The notes beneath the pieces were generated by a model, which had not been told where the DNA came from, did not search any database, and saw only the letters and a list, made by a program, of their open reading frames with translations. The translations under genes were made by a program, and so were the position numbers. 32,346 bases of DNA, taken from positions 1-32,346 of the forward strand of contig CAAEOT010000047.1 of NCBI GenBank assembly GCA_900757655.1. Reading direction: 5' to 3'. This document shows, one piece after another, positions 1-7,911 of the stretch. Numbering within the stretch: the first letter of the stretch is position 1; each line of letters opens with the position of its first letter. Origin of the DNA: an uncultured Oscillospiraceae bacterium (lineage in GTDB: Bacteria; Bacillota; Clostridia; Oscillospirales; Oscillospiraceae).

Positions 1-31
1 CCCCCTCTGATTCATCCGGAATCAGAGGGGG
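1..31 (+). terminator. Terminator hairpin of an upstream gene
   Basis: A perfect 13-bp inverted repeat (1-13 with 19-31, 5-nt loop) is followed by a U-rich stretch around 41-48. It probably ends a plus-strand gene left of the window. Its stem is nearly the same as the hairpin that ends the SLH gene (1879-1906). Confidence 0.75.
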
Positions 32-98
32 ATGTTGCTGTTTTAATTTGAGTTGTGCGCAAATTCTGTAGAAAAGTATGCCAATAATGTAAATTGTA

Positions 99-126
99 TT
101 GCATATATTATAAAAACTATTATAAT
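99..126 (+). promoter_or_regulatory. Promoter of the SLH/CHAP gene
   Basis: TTGCAT at 99-104 and a perfect TATAAT at 121-126, with a 16-bp spacer, lie in a locally AT-rich stretch. The leader to the ATG at 214 is about 80 nt and contains a GC-rich stretch (about 142-180) that can fold on itself. The ribosome binding site is GGGAGG, 8 nt before the ATG. Confidence 0.6.
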
Positions 127-213
127 TAACTTGATTTTCCCTGCTGCCGCGCCCGGCAGGTCGGCGGCGGGGCTGCTGCAAAATAGCGGAAAAAACCAAT
201 AGGGAGGAAACAC

Positions 214-1863
214 ATGAAAAAACGACTTTTGAGCTTGCTGCTTGCGCTTGTGCTCTTGGCATCATTTGTGCCGATCATGACGCAGGACGCCAGCGCACAC
301 GGCAGCAACGGTATCTACGGAAACGGCACCGGCGGCGTCTATATCGACATTTACTCCAATGAATTTGTGACGATGAGCCAGACCTCATGGGGACAATACG
401 CGTATGGCCCGCAGGGGTGCGCGTGGTTTGCAACTTCCCGTCAGTGGCAGCTGACCGGAAATTACTCTGTTATTTATAGCGGAAGCAGCTGGTGGAACAA
501 CGGGAATGGGCGGCTCGGCTATCCGACCGGCCGCACCATCAAAGCGCCGGCGATCGTCTGCTACAGCGGACATGTTGCCATTATTGAAGCGGTCAGCGGC
601 GATCGTGCCCTTGTGAGCGAGGGCGGACGCACGGATTTCCCGAACAATGATTACTGCCATCTGGGTTGGCAGTCCATTTCGTATGTGGAATCGAGCAGCA
701 GAGGATTCCTCGGCTATGTGTATCTGTCCGGCGCTCCGGCTTTGAATGCCAGCTGGGAGGGGCCGAGCGCGACAAATATTACCGAGACGAATGCGTACCT
801 TTCCGGTCGGGCAAATTTCGGCCAGACGGTCACGTTCTCTCAAAACGGGGTCCGTGTTTATGATGAGGCTGGCAACAAAGTCGCGTCCAAGGACGAATGG
901 CCCGGAACCACGTATTCTTATTTGAATATTTGGTACGACGTCACCGGTGAGCTCGGCGTTGCGCTGCAGTCCGGCAAAACGTATAAGTTCCAATTTTATG
1001 TGATCGTCGGCGGGAAGGAATACTGGTCACCGGTTGTGACTTTTACGACCGCGCATACGCACAATTATAAAGCCACAGTCACAGCTCCGACGTGCACCGC
1101 CAAGGGCTATACCACGCACACCTGCGCCTGCGGCGACAGCTATGTGGATACTTACGTGGATGCGCTCGGCCACGCATGGGACAACGGCAAAGTGACAAAG
1201 GAGCCGACGGAAACCGAGACCGGTGTGAAGACCTTCACCTGCACCCGCTGCGGCGAGACAAAGACCGAGACTATCCCGGCCACAGGCGTCATGGATGTCA
1301 CGAAAATGTTCACGGACGTGTCGCACAGCTGGGCCGATGATGGTATCCAGTACTGCGTGACGCATCAGCTGATGTCCGGCATCGGCAACAATCTGTTCGG
1401 GCCGAAGCTGACCACGACGCGTGCGCAGATCGTGCAGATCCTGTATAACCTCGAGGGCGAGCCGAAGGTGAGCGGCACGACGCCGTTTACCGATCTCACA
1501 CAGGACTGGTATCAGGACGCCATCCTCTGGGCCTATCAGACCGGCGTGGTCGCGGGCACGTCCAGCACGACGTTTGAGCCTGACCTGCCGGTGACGCGCG
1601 AGCAGATCGCGGTCATCCTCATGGAATACGTGACGCGCGTGCTCAAACTTGAGCGCACGTGGACGCCCGCTGACCTGAGCATCTTCCCGGATGCGGGCAG
1701 TGTGTCCGACTGGGCAAAAGACGCCATGGCGGACGCGGTCGGGCTTGGCCTGATCTCCGGCGCGAGCAACGGCGGCCAGACCTATCTCGAGCCGCAGGGC
1801 AGCGCGACGCGCGAACAGGTCGCGACGATTCTGATGGAGTTTTGCAAGAACGTGAAAAAGTAA
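214..1863 (+). CDS. Secreted CHAP-domain cell-wall hydrolase with three C-terminal SLH repeats
   Basis: The 549-residue product starts with a signal peptide (residues 1-28: a KKR start, a Leu-rich core and an ASA cleavage site). Residues about 55-172 resemble a CHAP/NlpC-P60-clan peptidase: a Cys in GCAWFATSR (C69) and a His in SGHVAIIEA (H120), followed by a beta-rich tail. CHAP domains cut peptidoglycan amide bonds. A beta-sandwich-like region (about 178-280) and a Cys-rich HTHNYKATVTAPTC linker (about 281-358, CxC and CxxC pairs) follow. Three SLH repeats (about 365-549) end the protein, each with the F-x-D-V/L and TR(A/E)Q signatures. SLH domains bind pyruvylated secondary cell-wall polymer, and CsaB, which makes that ligand, is encoded at 28196. 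The gene stands alone between two look-alike terminators. The hydrolase assignment rests on motifs only. Confidence 0.85.
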   Translation: MKKRLLSLLLALVLLASFVPIMTQDASAHGSNGIYGNGTGGVYIDIYSNEFVTMSQTSWGQYAYGPQGCAWFATSRQWQLTGNYSVIYSGSSWWNNGNGRLGYPTGRTIKAPAIVCYSGHVAIIEAVSGDRALVSEGGRTDFPNNDYCHLGWQSISYVESSSRGFLGYVYLSGAPALNASWEGPSATNITETNAYLSGRANFGQTVTFSQNGVRVYDEAGNKVASKDEWPGTTYSYLNIWYDVTGELGVALQSGKTYKFQFYVIVGGKEYWSPVVTFTTAHTHNYKATVTAPTCTAKGYTTHTCACGDSYVDTYVDALGHAWDNGKVTKEPTETETGVKTFTCTRCGETKTETIPATGVMDVTKMFTDVSHSWADDGIQYCVTHQLMSGIGNNLFGPKLTTTRAQIVQILYNLEGEPKVSGTTPFTDLTQDWYQDAILWAYQTGVVAGTSSTTFEPDLPVTREQIAVILMEYVTRVLKLERTWTPADLSIFPDAGSVSDWAKDAMADAVGLGLISGASNGGQTYLEPQGSATREQVATILMEFCKNVKK

Positions 1864-1878
1864 TACCCAAAGCAGCGG

Positions 1879-1906
1879 CCCCTCGGATTCATCGGAATCC
1901 GAGGGG
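1879..1906 (+). terminator. Terminator of the SLH gene, possibly shared with the convergent MerR gene
   Basis: A 12-bp perfect stem (1879-1890 with 1895-1906, ATCG loop) is followed by CTGTTTTG. It sits between convergent gene ends at 1863 and 1924. The T-tract favours the plus strand. Confidence 0.8.
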
Positions 1907-1923
1907 CTGTTTTGTACATGCAC

Positions 1924-2757
1924 TTATTCCGCCGCCCGGACGGGGATGCGGATCTCGGTCACAAATTTGTCCGGGTCGCTGGTCAGACCGTAGTCGATCA
2001 TCGTGATCTCGCGCGAGAAGTCCGCCGGGGCGAGCGCGTGCGCGCGCAGGTAGTCCATCAGGCGCGCATACTGCGCCGGGGCCTCGGGGTGGCTGCCGCG
2101 AAAGCACACGGCGGCGCACGTCGTCTCGGGCAGGACGGTCACGTCGCCGTCAAAGGCGTCCTCATCATCGAGCACGAGAAACGCGCGGTCATACGGCGCA
2201 AATTGTCTGGCCGCGAGCCGCGCGGCCGAGAGGCCCACGCCCACCTTGCCGAGAAACACCACGGCCTCCGCCTGCGAGCGCTCGAGCATGCGGATGGACG
2301 GCTCCATGTCGAGAAAGCTGTGCAGCTCGAGCGCGCCGGACATCCACACGACGCGGCACGCGGGGCTGCGCACAAGGCGGATCGCGCCGAGCTCCGCCGT
2401 CTGCGCGGCGTGCAGCTGACGCAGGCGGTTATCGATCTTGCGCTCGACGCGCTGGAGCTCCGCCTGCTTGCGCACGACGGCGGCCTTCTGCTCGCGCAGC
2501 AGCTGCTCGATGCGCCCGACGTCGCGGTTGCGCAGGAAGGCGCGAATCTGCCCGAGCGGCATATCCAGCGCGCGCAGGTAGCGGATGGTGTTGAGCACCT
2601 CAAACTGCCGCGGCCCATAGTAGCGGTAGCCGGTCGCGGGGTCGGTGTATTCCGGCGTGAGCAGGCCGATGGTCTCATAGTGGCGCAAGCTGCTCACGCT
2701 CAGGTGAAACAGCTGCGCCACGTCGCCGATGGAGAAGAGTTCCTGCGTGCGCGCCAT
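1924..2757 (-). CDS. MerR-family regulator with GyrI-like effector domain
   Basis: The product has 277 residues. Residues about 7-75 form the MerR winged helix (FSIGDVAQLFHLSVSSLRHY, then TDPATGYRYY), followed by a dimerisation helix (about 80-120). A C-terminal ligand-binding domain of the GyrI/BmrR type ends in EIRIPVR. Members bind drugs or other small molecules and activate promoters with overlong spacers by twisting the DNA. The gene lies one base after the stop of the MATE pump (TGA, C, ATG), so it is the second gene of that operon. The promoter ahead of the pump has the expected 19-bp spacer and dyad. I infer ligand-induced, self-amplifying control of efflux. The ligand is unknown. Confidence 0.88.
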   Translation of the reverse strand: MARTQELFSIGDVAQLFHLSVSSLRHYETIGLLTPEYTDPATGYRYYGPRQFEVLNTIRYLRALDMPLGQIRAFLRNRDVGRIEQLLREQKAAVVRKQAELQRVERKIDNRLRQLHAAQTAELGAIRLVRSPACRVVWMSGALELHSFLDMEPSIRMLERSQAEAVVFLGKVGVGLSAARLAARQFAPYDRAFLVLDDEDAFDGDVTVLPETTCAAVCFRGSHPEAPAQYARLMDYLRAHALAPADFSREITMIDYGLTSDPDKFVTEIRIPVRAAE

Positions 2758-2758
2758 G

Positions 2759-4105
2759 TCAGCCCTCCTCCGGCACGAGCCGGCCGTGCCGGCGCAGCAC
2801 CAGAAACGCGATCAGGCAGATGATGACCGACAGCAGCGAACCCGCCGCCGTGGCCAGACCCATGGGCAGCAGCGTCGTGGGGAACCACTTGCTCGTCAGA
2901 TAAGCGCCCGGCACGCGCACGAGCACGACGGCCGTGATGTTGTGCAGAAACGACAGCTCCGAGCGGCCGATGGCGCAGAAATATCCGCTGAAGCAAAAGT
3001 GGATGCCGGCCAGGCAGCAGTCGAGAATATACCCGCGCAGGTACTGCCCGCCCGCGGCGGCGACGGCCGCGTCGTCCGTGAACAGGCCCACGACGGGCTC
3101 GGCCACGAACTGGATGACGACCGAGATGATGATGCCGAAGCCCAGCGCGATGGCGATGGCATACCACAGCGTCTGCAGCGCGCGGCGGGGCTTGCCCGCG
3201 CCGATGCATTGCGCGCCGAGGGCCGACACCGTCGAGAGCATGGACGACGGCACGAGGAACAGGAAGCTGATGATCTTCTCCACGATGCCGACGGCAGCGG
3301 CGTCCGTGAGGCCGCGGCGGTTGGCGATGACGGTGATGAACAAAAACGCGATCTGGATCAGCCCGTCCTGCAGCGCGACCGGCACGCCGATGCGCAGGAT
3401 GCGACCCATGACCGCCCGCTGCGGGCGAAAATCACTCCGCGTGAGGGCGATGCCGTCCCGCTCCCGGCGGATGACGAGCAGCGACACGACCACGCTGACC
3501 GCCTGCGCGAGCGTGGTGCCGAGCGCGGCGCCCGCCGGGCCCATGCGCAGCGCGCCCATGAACAGATAGTCGAGCGCGATGTTCGCCGCGCACGCGATGG
3601 CGATGAAATACATCGGACGCTTGGAATCCCCCAAGCCGCGGAAGATGGAGGCGATGATGTTGTACGCCGTGATCAGCGGCACGCCGAGAAAGCAGATGCG
3701 CAGATAGGCGACCGTGCCGGGCACGGCCTCCGCCGGCGTGGACATGACCGCCGCGATCGGCCGCGCGAGCGCGAGCAGCACCCCCGTCACCACGATGCTC
3801 AGCGCCAGAAACAGCGTCGTCGTGTTGCCGATGCAGCCGGCTGCGCCCCGGCGGTCGCGCGCGCCGACGGCCTGGCCGATCGTGACCGTCGCGCCCATGG
3901 CGAGACCGACGATCATGACCGTGAGCATGTGCATGACCTGACTGCCGATGGCCACGGCGGTCGTGCTGGCCACGCCCTCATACTGGCCGATGATGAACAG
4001 GTCGGCCATGCCGTAGAGCGTCTGCAGGAAATACGAGAGCAGATACGGCAGCGAAAAGCGCACGATGTTGCCGAAGACGCTGCCGGTCGTGAGATTTTTC
4101 TCCAT
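2759..4105 (-). CDS. MATE-family multidrug/sodium antiporter
   Basis: The product is a 448-residue polytopic membrane protein, the usual MATE length, with about 12 hydrophobic segments. The N-terminal TTGSVFGNIVRFSLPYLLSY and a second half beginning near PQRAVMGRILRIGVPVALQD form the two MatE repeats. MATE proteins expel cationic drugs or metabolites using a Na+ or H+ gradient. The ATG at 4105 follows an AAAGGGG ribosome binding site. The gene is first in an operon with the MerR regulator at 1924-2757, and the operon promoter is a MerR-type element at 4136-4166. The substrate cannot be read from sequence. Confidence 0.9.
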   Translation of the reverse strand: MEKNLTTGSVFGNIVRFSLPYLLSYFLQTLYGMADLFIIGQYEGVASTTAVAIGSQVMHMLTVMIVGLAMGATVTIGQAVGARDRRGAAGCIGNTTTLFLALSIVVTGVLLALARPIAAVMSTPAEAVPGTVAYLRICFLGVPLITAYNIIASIFRGLGDSKRPMYFIAIACAANIALDYLFMGALRMGPAGAALGTTLAQAVSVVVSLLVIRRERDGIALTRSDFRPQRAVMGRILRIGVPVALQDGLIQIAFLFITVIANRRGLTDAAAVGIVEKIISFLFLVPSSMLSTVSALGAQCIGAGKPRRALQTLWYAIAIALGFGIIISVVIQFVAEPVVGLFTDDAAVAAAGGQYLRGYILDCCLAGIHFCFSGYFCAIGRSELSFLHNITAVVLVRVPGAYLTSKWFPTTLLPMGLATAAGSLLSVIICLIAFLVLRRHGRLVPEEG

Positions 4106-4135
4106 GGTGTTTGCCCCTTTGCGTGGAATACCGCC

Positions 4136-4166
4136 ATTGTAAACTCTACAACGATTGTAGAGTCAA
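4136..4166 (-). promoter_or_regulatory. MerR-type promoter/operator of the MATE-merR operon
   Basis: Read on the minus strand: TTGACT (4166-4161), a 19-bp spacer, then TACAAT (4141-4136). The spacer is filled by a perfect dyad, ACTCTACAA-TCG-TTGTAGAGT (4143-4163, 9-bp arms). A 19-bp spacer with a central dyad is the hallmark of MerR-activated promoters. Confidence 0.88.
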
Positions 4167-4177
4167 GGCTTTGCTTT

Positions 4178-4207
4178 GCCCCGGCGTGAATTTTTTCACG
4201 CCGGGGC
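4178..4207 (-). terminator. Terminator-like hairpin after the GNAT gene
   Basis: A 13-bp perfect stem (4178-4190 with 4195-4207) has a 4-nt loop. It lies between the end of the acetyltransferase gene and the MATE promoter. No clear T-tract follows on the minus strand, so it may be a weak terminator or an insulator. Confidence 0.55.
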
Positions 4208-4216
4208 GGAAAATGT

Positions 4217-4705
4217 TCAGAACGTCAGGCGCATCTGATACCAGACGACGCCGCCATGGGTGGAGGCCGACACGCCCTCGCTCACGAAGCCGAACTTTGC
4301 GTAATAGTGCACAAGGCGGTCCTTGCACGTGAGCACGAGGCCGCGGCGGCCCTGCGCGCGCGCATCGGCGATGGCGCGCTCGATGAGCTGCCCCGCGTAG
4401 CCGTGCCGGCGGTAGTCGGGCAGCGTGTTCACGCCGAAGATCATCTGCCACGCGCCGTGCGCGTCGTGCAATGACGCGTCCGCGTAGAGATCGTCCGTGA
4501 GATCCGCGCGGTCGGTGACCATGCCGTCCACGAATGCGATGAGCCGATCGCCGTCCAGCATGAGCCAGAAGTGGCCGCCGTAATGCGCCAGCCGGTCAGA
4601 TAGCTCTGCCCGCGTCGCGGCCTCCGCCGCCGGGAAGCACGCCGCCTCCACCGCCGCCACGGCGTCGAGATCGGCAAGGGTCGCCGTGCGAATGATTGTA
4701 TCCAT
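4217..4705 (-). CDS. GNAT-family N-acetyltransferase
   Basis: The product has 162 residues. It begins with IIRTATLADLDAVAAVEAAC, typical of a GNAT beta1-alpha1. The acetyl-CoA loop is LPDYRRHGYAGQLIERAI and the C-terminal strand is LVHYYAKFGFVSEG. GNAT enzymes transfer an acetyl group from acetyl-CoA to an amine, and the substrate here is unknown. I chose the ATG at 4705 because GGAGG lies 7 nt before it. An ATG at 4711 overlaps the stop of the upstream phosphatase gene (ATGA) but is too close to that ribosome binding site. The gene is translationally coupled to the HAD phosphatase. Confidence 0.87.
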   Translation of the reverse strand: MDTIIRTATLADLDAVAAVEAACFPAAEAATRAELSDRLAHYGGHFWLMLDGDRLIAFVDGMVTDRADLTDDLYADASLHDAHGAWQMIFGVNTLPDYRRHGYAGQLIERAIADARAQGRRGLVLTCKDRLVHYYAKFGFVSEGVSASTHGGVVWYQMRLTF

Positions 4706-4707
4706 AT

Positions 4708-5373
4708 TCATGCCTCCGTTTCGTCCAGCAGCAGCGCACAGAGCTCCGCCACCGTGCGGCAGTAGTGCGGGCAGAGGCACTGCATCGTTTCGATGATGTG
4801 CGGCACGGTGTGCGTCCACCCCGCCGCGATGAAGTCCACGCCCGCACGGTCGGCCATGTCCTTGCCGGGCTTGAGATCGTCGATGACCACGAGCTGCTCC
4901 GGCCGCAGGCCGAGCTCGCGCTCGATCTGGTAAATGGGCCACGGCGCGGGCTTGCGCCGCTCGGGGTCTGAATCCCAACCGTAGATCAGTTCCGGCGTGG
5001 GCAGATCGTGCGCGCGGTAGTCGCGCAGGATGTTCTCCGGCACGGAGTGGCTCACGACGCAGATGTGCCCGCCCGCGGCGCGAAACCGGTGCAGCAGGTC
5101 ATGCATGCCGGGGAACGTGCCGGGCACGTGCGTGCGCACATAGTCCAACCACGTCTGGTACTGGATGTCCATCTCCGCGTCGGAAAAGCCCAGAATGTCG
5201 CTGCACAGGGCGCCGAAGCCCGGCTCGAACGAGTAGGAAAAAAAGTCGTCGAGCGTCATGTGCACGTCCGGCCGCAGCTTCTGCAGCGTCTGCACGAAGG
5301 CCGGGTAATTGATGGTCGCGGTGCTGTTGACGACCGTGTCGTCGTGGTCGAGCACCAGGCACTGGTAGCGCAT
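4708..5373 (-). CDS. HAD-superfamily hydrolase, phosphoglycolate-phosphatase-like
   Basis: The product has 221 residues. Motif I is LVLDHDDTVV (nucleophile Asp plus acid/base Asp), motif II is CVVSHS, motif III is the Lys of RRKPAPWP, and motif IV is VIDDLKPG. A helical cap lies between motifs I and II (about residues 20-90), as in subfamily I phosphatases. These enzymes release phosphate from small sugar phosphates or nucleotides. The start at 5373 is preceded by AAAGGAGG at 8 nt spacing. The gene is first in a two-gene unit with the GNAT enzyme. The specific substrate is not evident. Confidence 0.88.
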   Translation of the reverse strand: MRYQCLVLDHDDTVVNSTATINYPAFVQTLQKLRPDVHMTLDDFFSYSFEPGFGALCSDILGFSDAEMDIQYQTWLDYVRTHVPGTFPGMHDLLHRFRAAGGHICVVSHSVPENILRDYRAHDLPTPELIYGWDSDPERRKPAPWPIYQIERELGLRPEQLVVIDDLKPGKDMADRAGVDFIAAGWTHTVPHIIETMQCLCPHYCRTVAELCALLLDETEA

Positions 5374-5446
5374 GCGCGCCGCCTCCTTTGTCTCACATTG
5401 CACAGCATTTTACCATGAACCCCGGCACAATGCCACCACCGGGCGC

Positions 5447-5482
5447 AAAAACGCCCGGACGAAGTTTTTCCCCGTCCGGGCG
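5447..5482 (-). terminator. Rho-independent terminator of the merR-traX unit
   Basis: On the minus strand, a 9-bp GC stem (5482-5474 with 5460-5452, 13-nt loop) is followed directly by TTTTT (5451-5447). It separates the TraX gene from the downstream HAD gene. Confidence 0.8.
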
Positions 5483-5504
5483 GATGCCGTTGTGCACATT
5501 GCCG

Positions 5505-6266
5505 TCAGAAGCTGCCGGCGGCGGTGGACGCCCCCGCGCCCCAGAGCAGCACGCGCAGCACGCCGATGAGCGCGAGGTGCGCGGGATAATAGATGTAAAA
5601 GAGCTTGCCCATAGAGCGCCATTTGCCCCGCGTGCCGTCATAGCACCGCAGCAGCGGGATGGAGAGCGCTGTGCCGAGCTGCACGAGCGCATATACTTTA
5701 TCTATAAAGAAGAAATACACGAGCGCGTACACGGCCGACCACACCATGAGCCAGCACATCTGGCGGCGGAAGTCCCCGCGTGCCTGTCCCATGAACAGGA
5801 TCGCCATCGCGGCCACGCAGCTCCAGTCCGACGGGAAGGTGATGGCGCAGATCACAAACGTCAGCACGATCTTGACCCAGTTTTTGATCCGCTCGTCATC
5901 GTGGATGACGAGCAGCACGAGGCCCCATGCGAGCGACCACACGACGCCCGTCTGATTAAACGGCCCGGTAGACAGCGGCACGAACGGGATGCCGAAGCAG
6001 AAGTCATACGCAAAGTGCGAGATGAACGCGAGCGCGAACAGGCGCGCGGCGTACTTTTTCACATCGTGCGTGTAGTGATAGCCCTCGACGATGAAAAACC
6101 ACATGATCGGCGCCGTCACGCGGCCGAGCAGGTGCAGCAAAAGCACCCACCACGCGGTGGTGTAGCCGGGCCAGAGCGTCCACGTGAGGTGGTCGAGTGT
6201 CATGGCGAGGATGGCGATACCCTTGAGCGCGTTGCCGCTCAGGGCAGGTCTGCGGGTCTGGAGCAT
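5505..6266 (-). CDS. TraX-family integral membrane protein
   Basis: The product has 253 residues and about 7-8 hydrophobic segments. The opening LSGNALKGIAILAMTLDHLT, followed by a WW-x-LLHLLGRVTAPIMWFF stretch, is characteristic of the TraX family. The name comes from F-pilin N-acetylation, but chromosomal homologues in Firmicutes are not tied to conjugation and their role is unsettled. A transmembrane acyl/acetyltransferase role is a guess. The ATG at 6266 has GGAGG 7 nt upstream. The gene begins 22 nt after the MerR regulator gene at 6289-7104, so the two are probably co-transcribed. No conjugation genes are nearby. Confidence 0.82.
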   Translation of the reverse strand: MLQTRRPALSGNALKGIAILAMTLDHLTWTLWPGYTTAWWVLLLHLLGRVTAPIMWFFIVEGYHYTHDVKKYAARLFALAFISHFAYDFCFGIPFVPLSTGPFNQTGVVWSLAWGLVLLVIHDDERIKNWVKIVLTFVICAITFPSDWSCVAAMAILFMGQARGDFRRQMCWLMVWSAVYALVYFFFIDKVYALVQLGTALSIPLLRCYDGTRGKWRSMGKLFYIYYPAHLALIGVLRVLLWGAGASTAAGSF

Positions 6267-6288
6267 GGGGGCACCTCCGGAAAACAGA

Positions 6289-7104
6289 TTAGGCCTCCCG
6301 CACCGGGAAACACACCTCCGTGACGAATTCGTCGGGGTTTTGCGTCTCGTGCGGGCTAACGTGGTAGATATTGAACATCGGCCCCGCGCTCTCGTAGCCG
6401 TTGGCGGCGACCCACGCCGCGACGGCCGCAATCACGTCGCCGACCTGCGCGTAACTGCCGCGGTACACGCACCCGGCATAGGTGACGGGCGGCAGCGTCC
6501 GGAACCGGACGTGCTCCGTGTCGGGATAGCGGCCGCGGACGGTCTTGCTCGCCTCGATGAGCACGTCCCGCTCCTTGTATTCCTCGTCCAGAAACGTCAC
6601 GCTGCAATAGCACGGGTCATCGGGAACGAGGGACATCCGGTCGGTCTCGCGGCACAGCACGTCCCACACCGTCCCCTCGGCTTCATAGCAGGGAATGGTC
6701 ATGCGCACGCACGCGGCGTAGCGCTCGGGCAGGGTTCGGATGGTCACATTGTAGTTCATGTCTGCTTCCTTTCTCAGCCGCTCACGGGCTGTGTCCAGAA
6801 GCCGCAGTTTCTGCGCCGTGCCGGCAGCAAGCGCCTCCAGCCGGGCGCGCTGCGCAGCCAGGTGCGCATCGAGCGCCGCGCGGTCGTCATAAATGCGCAG
6901 GAGCTCGCGCGTCTCGCTCAGGCCGAAGCCGAGCGCGCGCAGCGCGGCGATGCGTCCGGCGGCGATGAGCTGCCGCTCGCTGTAATAGCGGTAGCCGGTC
7001 ATGGGATCGACTTCCGACGGGGCGAGCAGCCCCAGCTCGTCGTAATGGCGCAGCATACGAACGCTGACTCTGGACAGTTTTGAAAATTCACCGATTTTCA
7101 GCAT
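6289..7104 (-). CDS. MerR-family regulator with GyrI-like effector domain (second copy)
   Basis: The product has 271 residues. The N-terminal helix-turn-helix is MLKIGEFSKLSRVSVRMLRH, followed by DPMTGYRYY. A helical linker (about 75-110) leads to a GyrI/AraC-type small-molecule domain ending in TEVCFPVREA, similar to the close of the regulator at 1924. The ATG at 7104 has GGAGG 7 nt upstream. An in-frame extension to 7386 was rejected because it runs through the promoter. The promoter (7148-7178) again has a 19-bp spacer, which suggests self-regulation. It likely also controls the downstream TraX gene. Confidence 0.87.
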   Translation of the reverse strand: MLKIGEFSKLSRVSVRMLRHYDELGLLAPSEVDPMTGYRYYSERQLIAAGRIAALRALGFGLSETRELLRIYDDRAALDAHLAAQRARLEALAAGTAQKLRLLDTARERLRKEADMNYNVTIRTLPERYAACVRMTIPCYEAEGTVWDVLCRETDRMSLVPDDPCYCSVTFLDEEYKERDVLIEASKTVRGRYPDTEHVRFRTLPPVTYAGCVYRGSYAQVGDVIAAVAAWVAANGYESAGPMFNIYHVSPHETQNPDEFVTEVCFPVREA

Positions 7105-7147
7105 GGCGGTACCTCCGTGCCGGTCGTGTTTTTTTGAGCTCACGCAC

Positions 7148-7178
7148 AGCATAAGCCCTCTCATCGTGTCAGAGTCAA
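7148..7178 (-). promoter_or_regulatory. MerR-type promoter of the merR-traX unit
   Basis: On the minus strand: TTGACT (7178-7173), a 19-bp spacer, TATGCT (7153-7148). The spacer holds an imperfect dyad with CTCT/AGAG outer arms. The overlong spacer matches MerR-activated promoters. Confidence 0.72.
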
Positions 7179-7301
7179 GCGGAAATTTTTGCTCCTTTTC
7201 AGCATAGCAAATCCGCGCCGCCGCGTCAATGCCCGCGGCGCAGAATGAAACCGCCCGCGGCAGCTTTGGCTGCCCCGGGCGGAAATATCCGGCTGCGTGC
7301 G

Positions 7302-7727
7302 TCAGGTTTCGTCGGTCCCGGCCGTCTCGCCGAGGCCCGCATCGTCCTCCCCGAGGATGCCGAGCTTGCCGATGGCATGGCGGCACAGCGCCGCATACGA
7401 CTGCTCGCTGATGTCGTGCTCCATCTTGCAGGCGTCCTCTTCGGCGGTCTTGGCGTCCACGCCGAGCTCCATGAGAAACTTGGTCAGCGTGTGGTGCCGG
7501 TCGAGCATGCGCGAGGCGATGTCCATCCCGCTCGGCGTGAGCGTGATGAGCCCGTCGCGGTCCATGGTGATGTAGCCGTTCTCGCGCAGGCGCTTGGTCG
7601 TGTAGGTCACGCTCGGCTTCGTCACGCCGAGCTGCTCCGCAATGTCGATCGAGCGGATGTAACCGTGTTTTTGCTGCATCATCAGCATCGCTTCCAGATA
7701 GTCTTCCGCGGCTCTCAAGATCTGCAT
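7302..7727 (-). CDS. DtxR/MntR-family metal-dependent repressor
   Basis: The product has 141 residues. The N-terminal winged helix (ILRAAEDYLEAMLMMQQKHG, then SIDIAEQLGVTKPSVTYTTK) and the dimerisation/metal region (DRHHTLTKFLMELGVDAKTA, then EEDACKMEHDIS) match the short DtxR/MntR form without an SH3 domain. Metal ligands expected in this family (Glu, His, Cys/Met, Glu, His) are represented in HHTLTKF and DACKMEHDIS. It is divergent from feoA with shared operator-like repeats between them, so it is the likely Fe2+ (or Mn2+) sensor for the feo operon. The ATG at 7727 has GGTGG 8 nt upstream. TTG (7742) and GTG (7739) are possible earlier starts. Confidence 0.88.
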   Translation of the reverse strand: MQILRAAEDYLEAMLMMQQKHGYIRSIDIAEQLGVTKPSVTYTTKRLRENGYITMDRDGLITLTPSGMDIASRMLDRHHTLTKFLMELGVDAKTAEEDACKMEHDISEQSYAALCRHAIGKLGILGEDDAGLGETAGTDET

Positions 7728-7763
7728 AGCGGATTCCACCAACCTTTTCGTAAAATTGCTTCT

Positions 7764-7792
7764 AGGTTAGCACACCTTAACCAAAAATGCAA
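7764..7792 (-). promoter_or_regulatory. Probable promoter of the DtxR-family gene
   Basis: On the minus strand, TTGCAT (7792-7787), a 17-bp spacer and TAACCT (7769-7764). The -10 element overlaps the operator-like palindrome at 7765-7782, which would allow autorepression. Confidence 0.45.
7765..7782. promoter_or_regulatory. Operator-like 18-bp element 1 (DtxR side)
   Basis: GGTTAG-CACACC-TTAACC. It shares the layout and eight of nine starting bases with the element at 7912-7929. The GGTTAG half-site is that of DtxR/IdeR boxes, though classic boxes space the halves by about 1 bp rather than 6. Confidence 0.65.
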
Positions 7793-7820
7793 GCAATGCA
7801 AAATTTTTTACAAATACCCC

Positions 7821-7849
7821 TTGACACGCGCTGTTAGATAGATTAAACT
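7821..7849 (+). promoter_or_regulatory. Promoter of the feo operon
   Basis: A perfect TTGACA (7821-7826), a 17-bp spacer and TAAACT (7844-7849). The spacer and -10 contain a partial operator-like element (TGTTAG-N6-TAAACT, 7832-7849). The leader to feoA is about 95 nt. Confidence 0.75.
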
Positions 7850-7856
7850 TTAGCAA

Positions 7857-7884
7857 GGTTAGGGAAGTTTAACTTATGTTAAAC
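7857..7884. promoter_or_regulatory. Overlapping operator-like elements just downstream of the feo -10
   Basis: GGTTAG-GGAAGT-TTAACT (7857-7874) overlaps a perfect inverted repeat, GTTTAAC-TTAT-GTTAAAC (7867-7884, 7-bp arms). Their place at the predicted start of transcription suits repression. Confidence 0.55.
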
Positions 7885-7911
7885 AAATATAACCGTTCTT
7901 TTTTCATCCAG

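Noticed and set aside
5505..6266. Conjugative element suggested by the TraX-like gene
   Set aside because: No relaxase, coupling protein, integrase or type IV secretion genes are present. Chromosomal TraX-family genes are common without conjugation.
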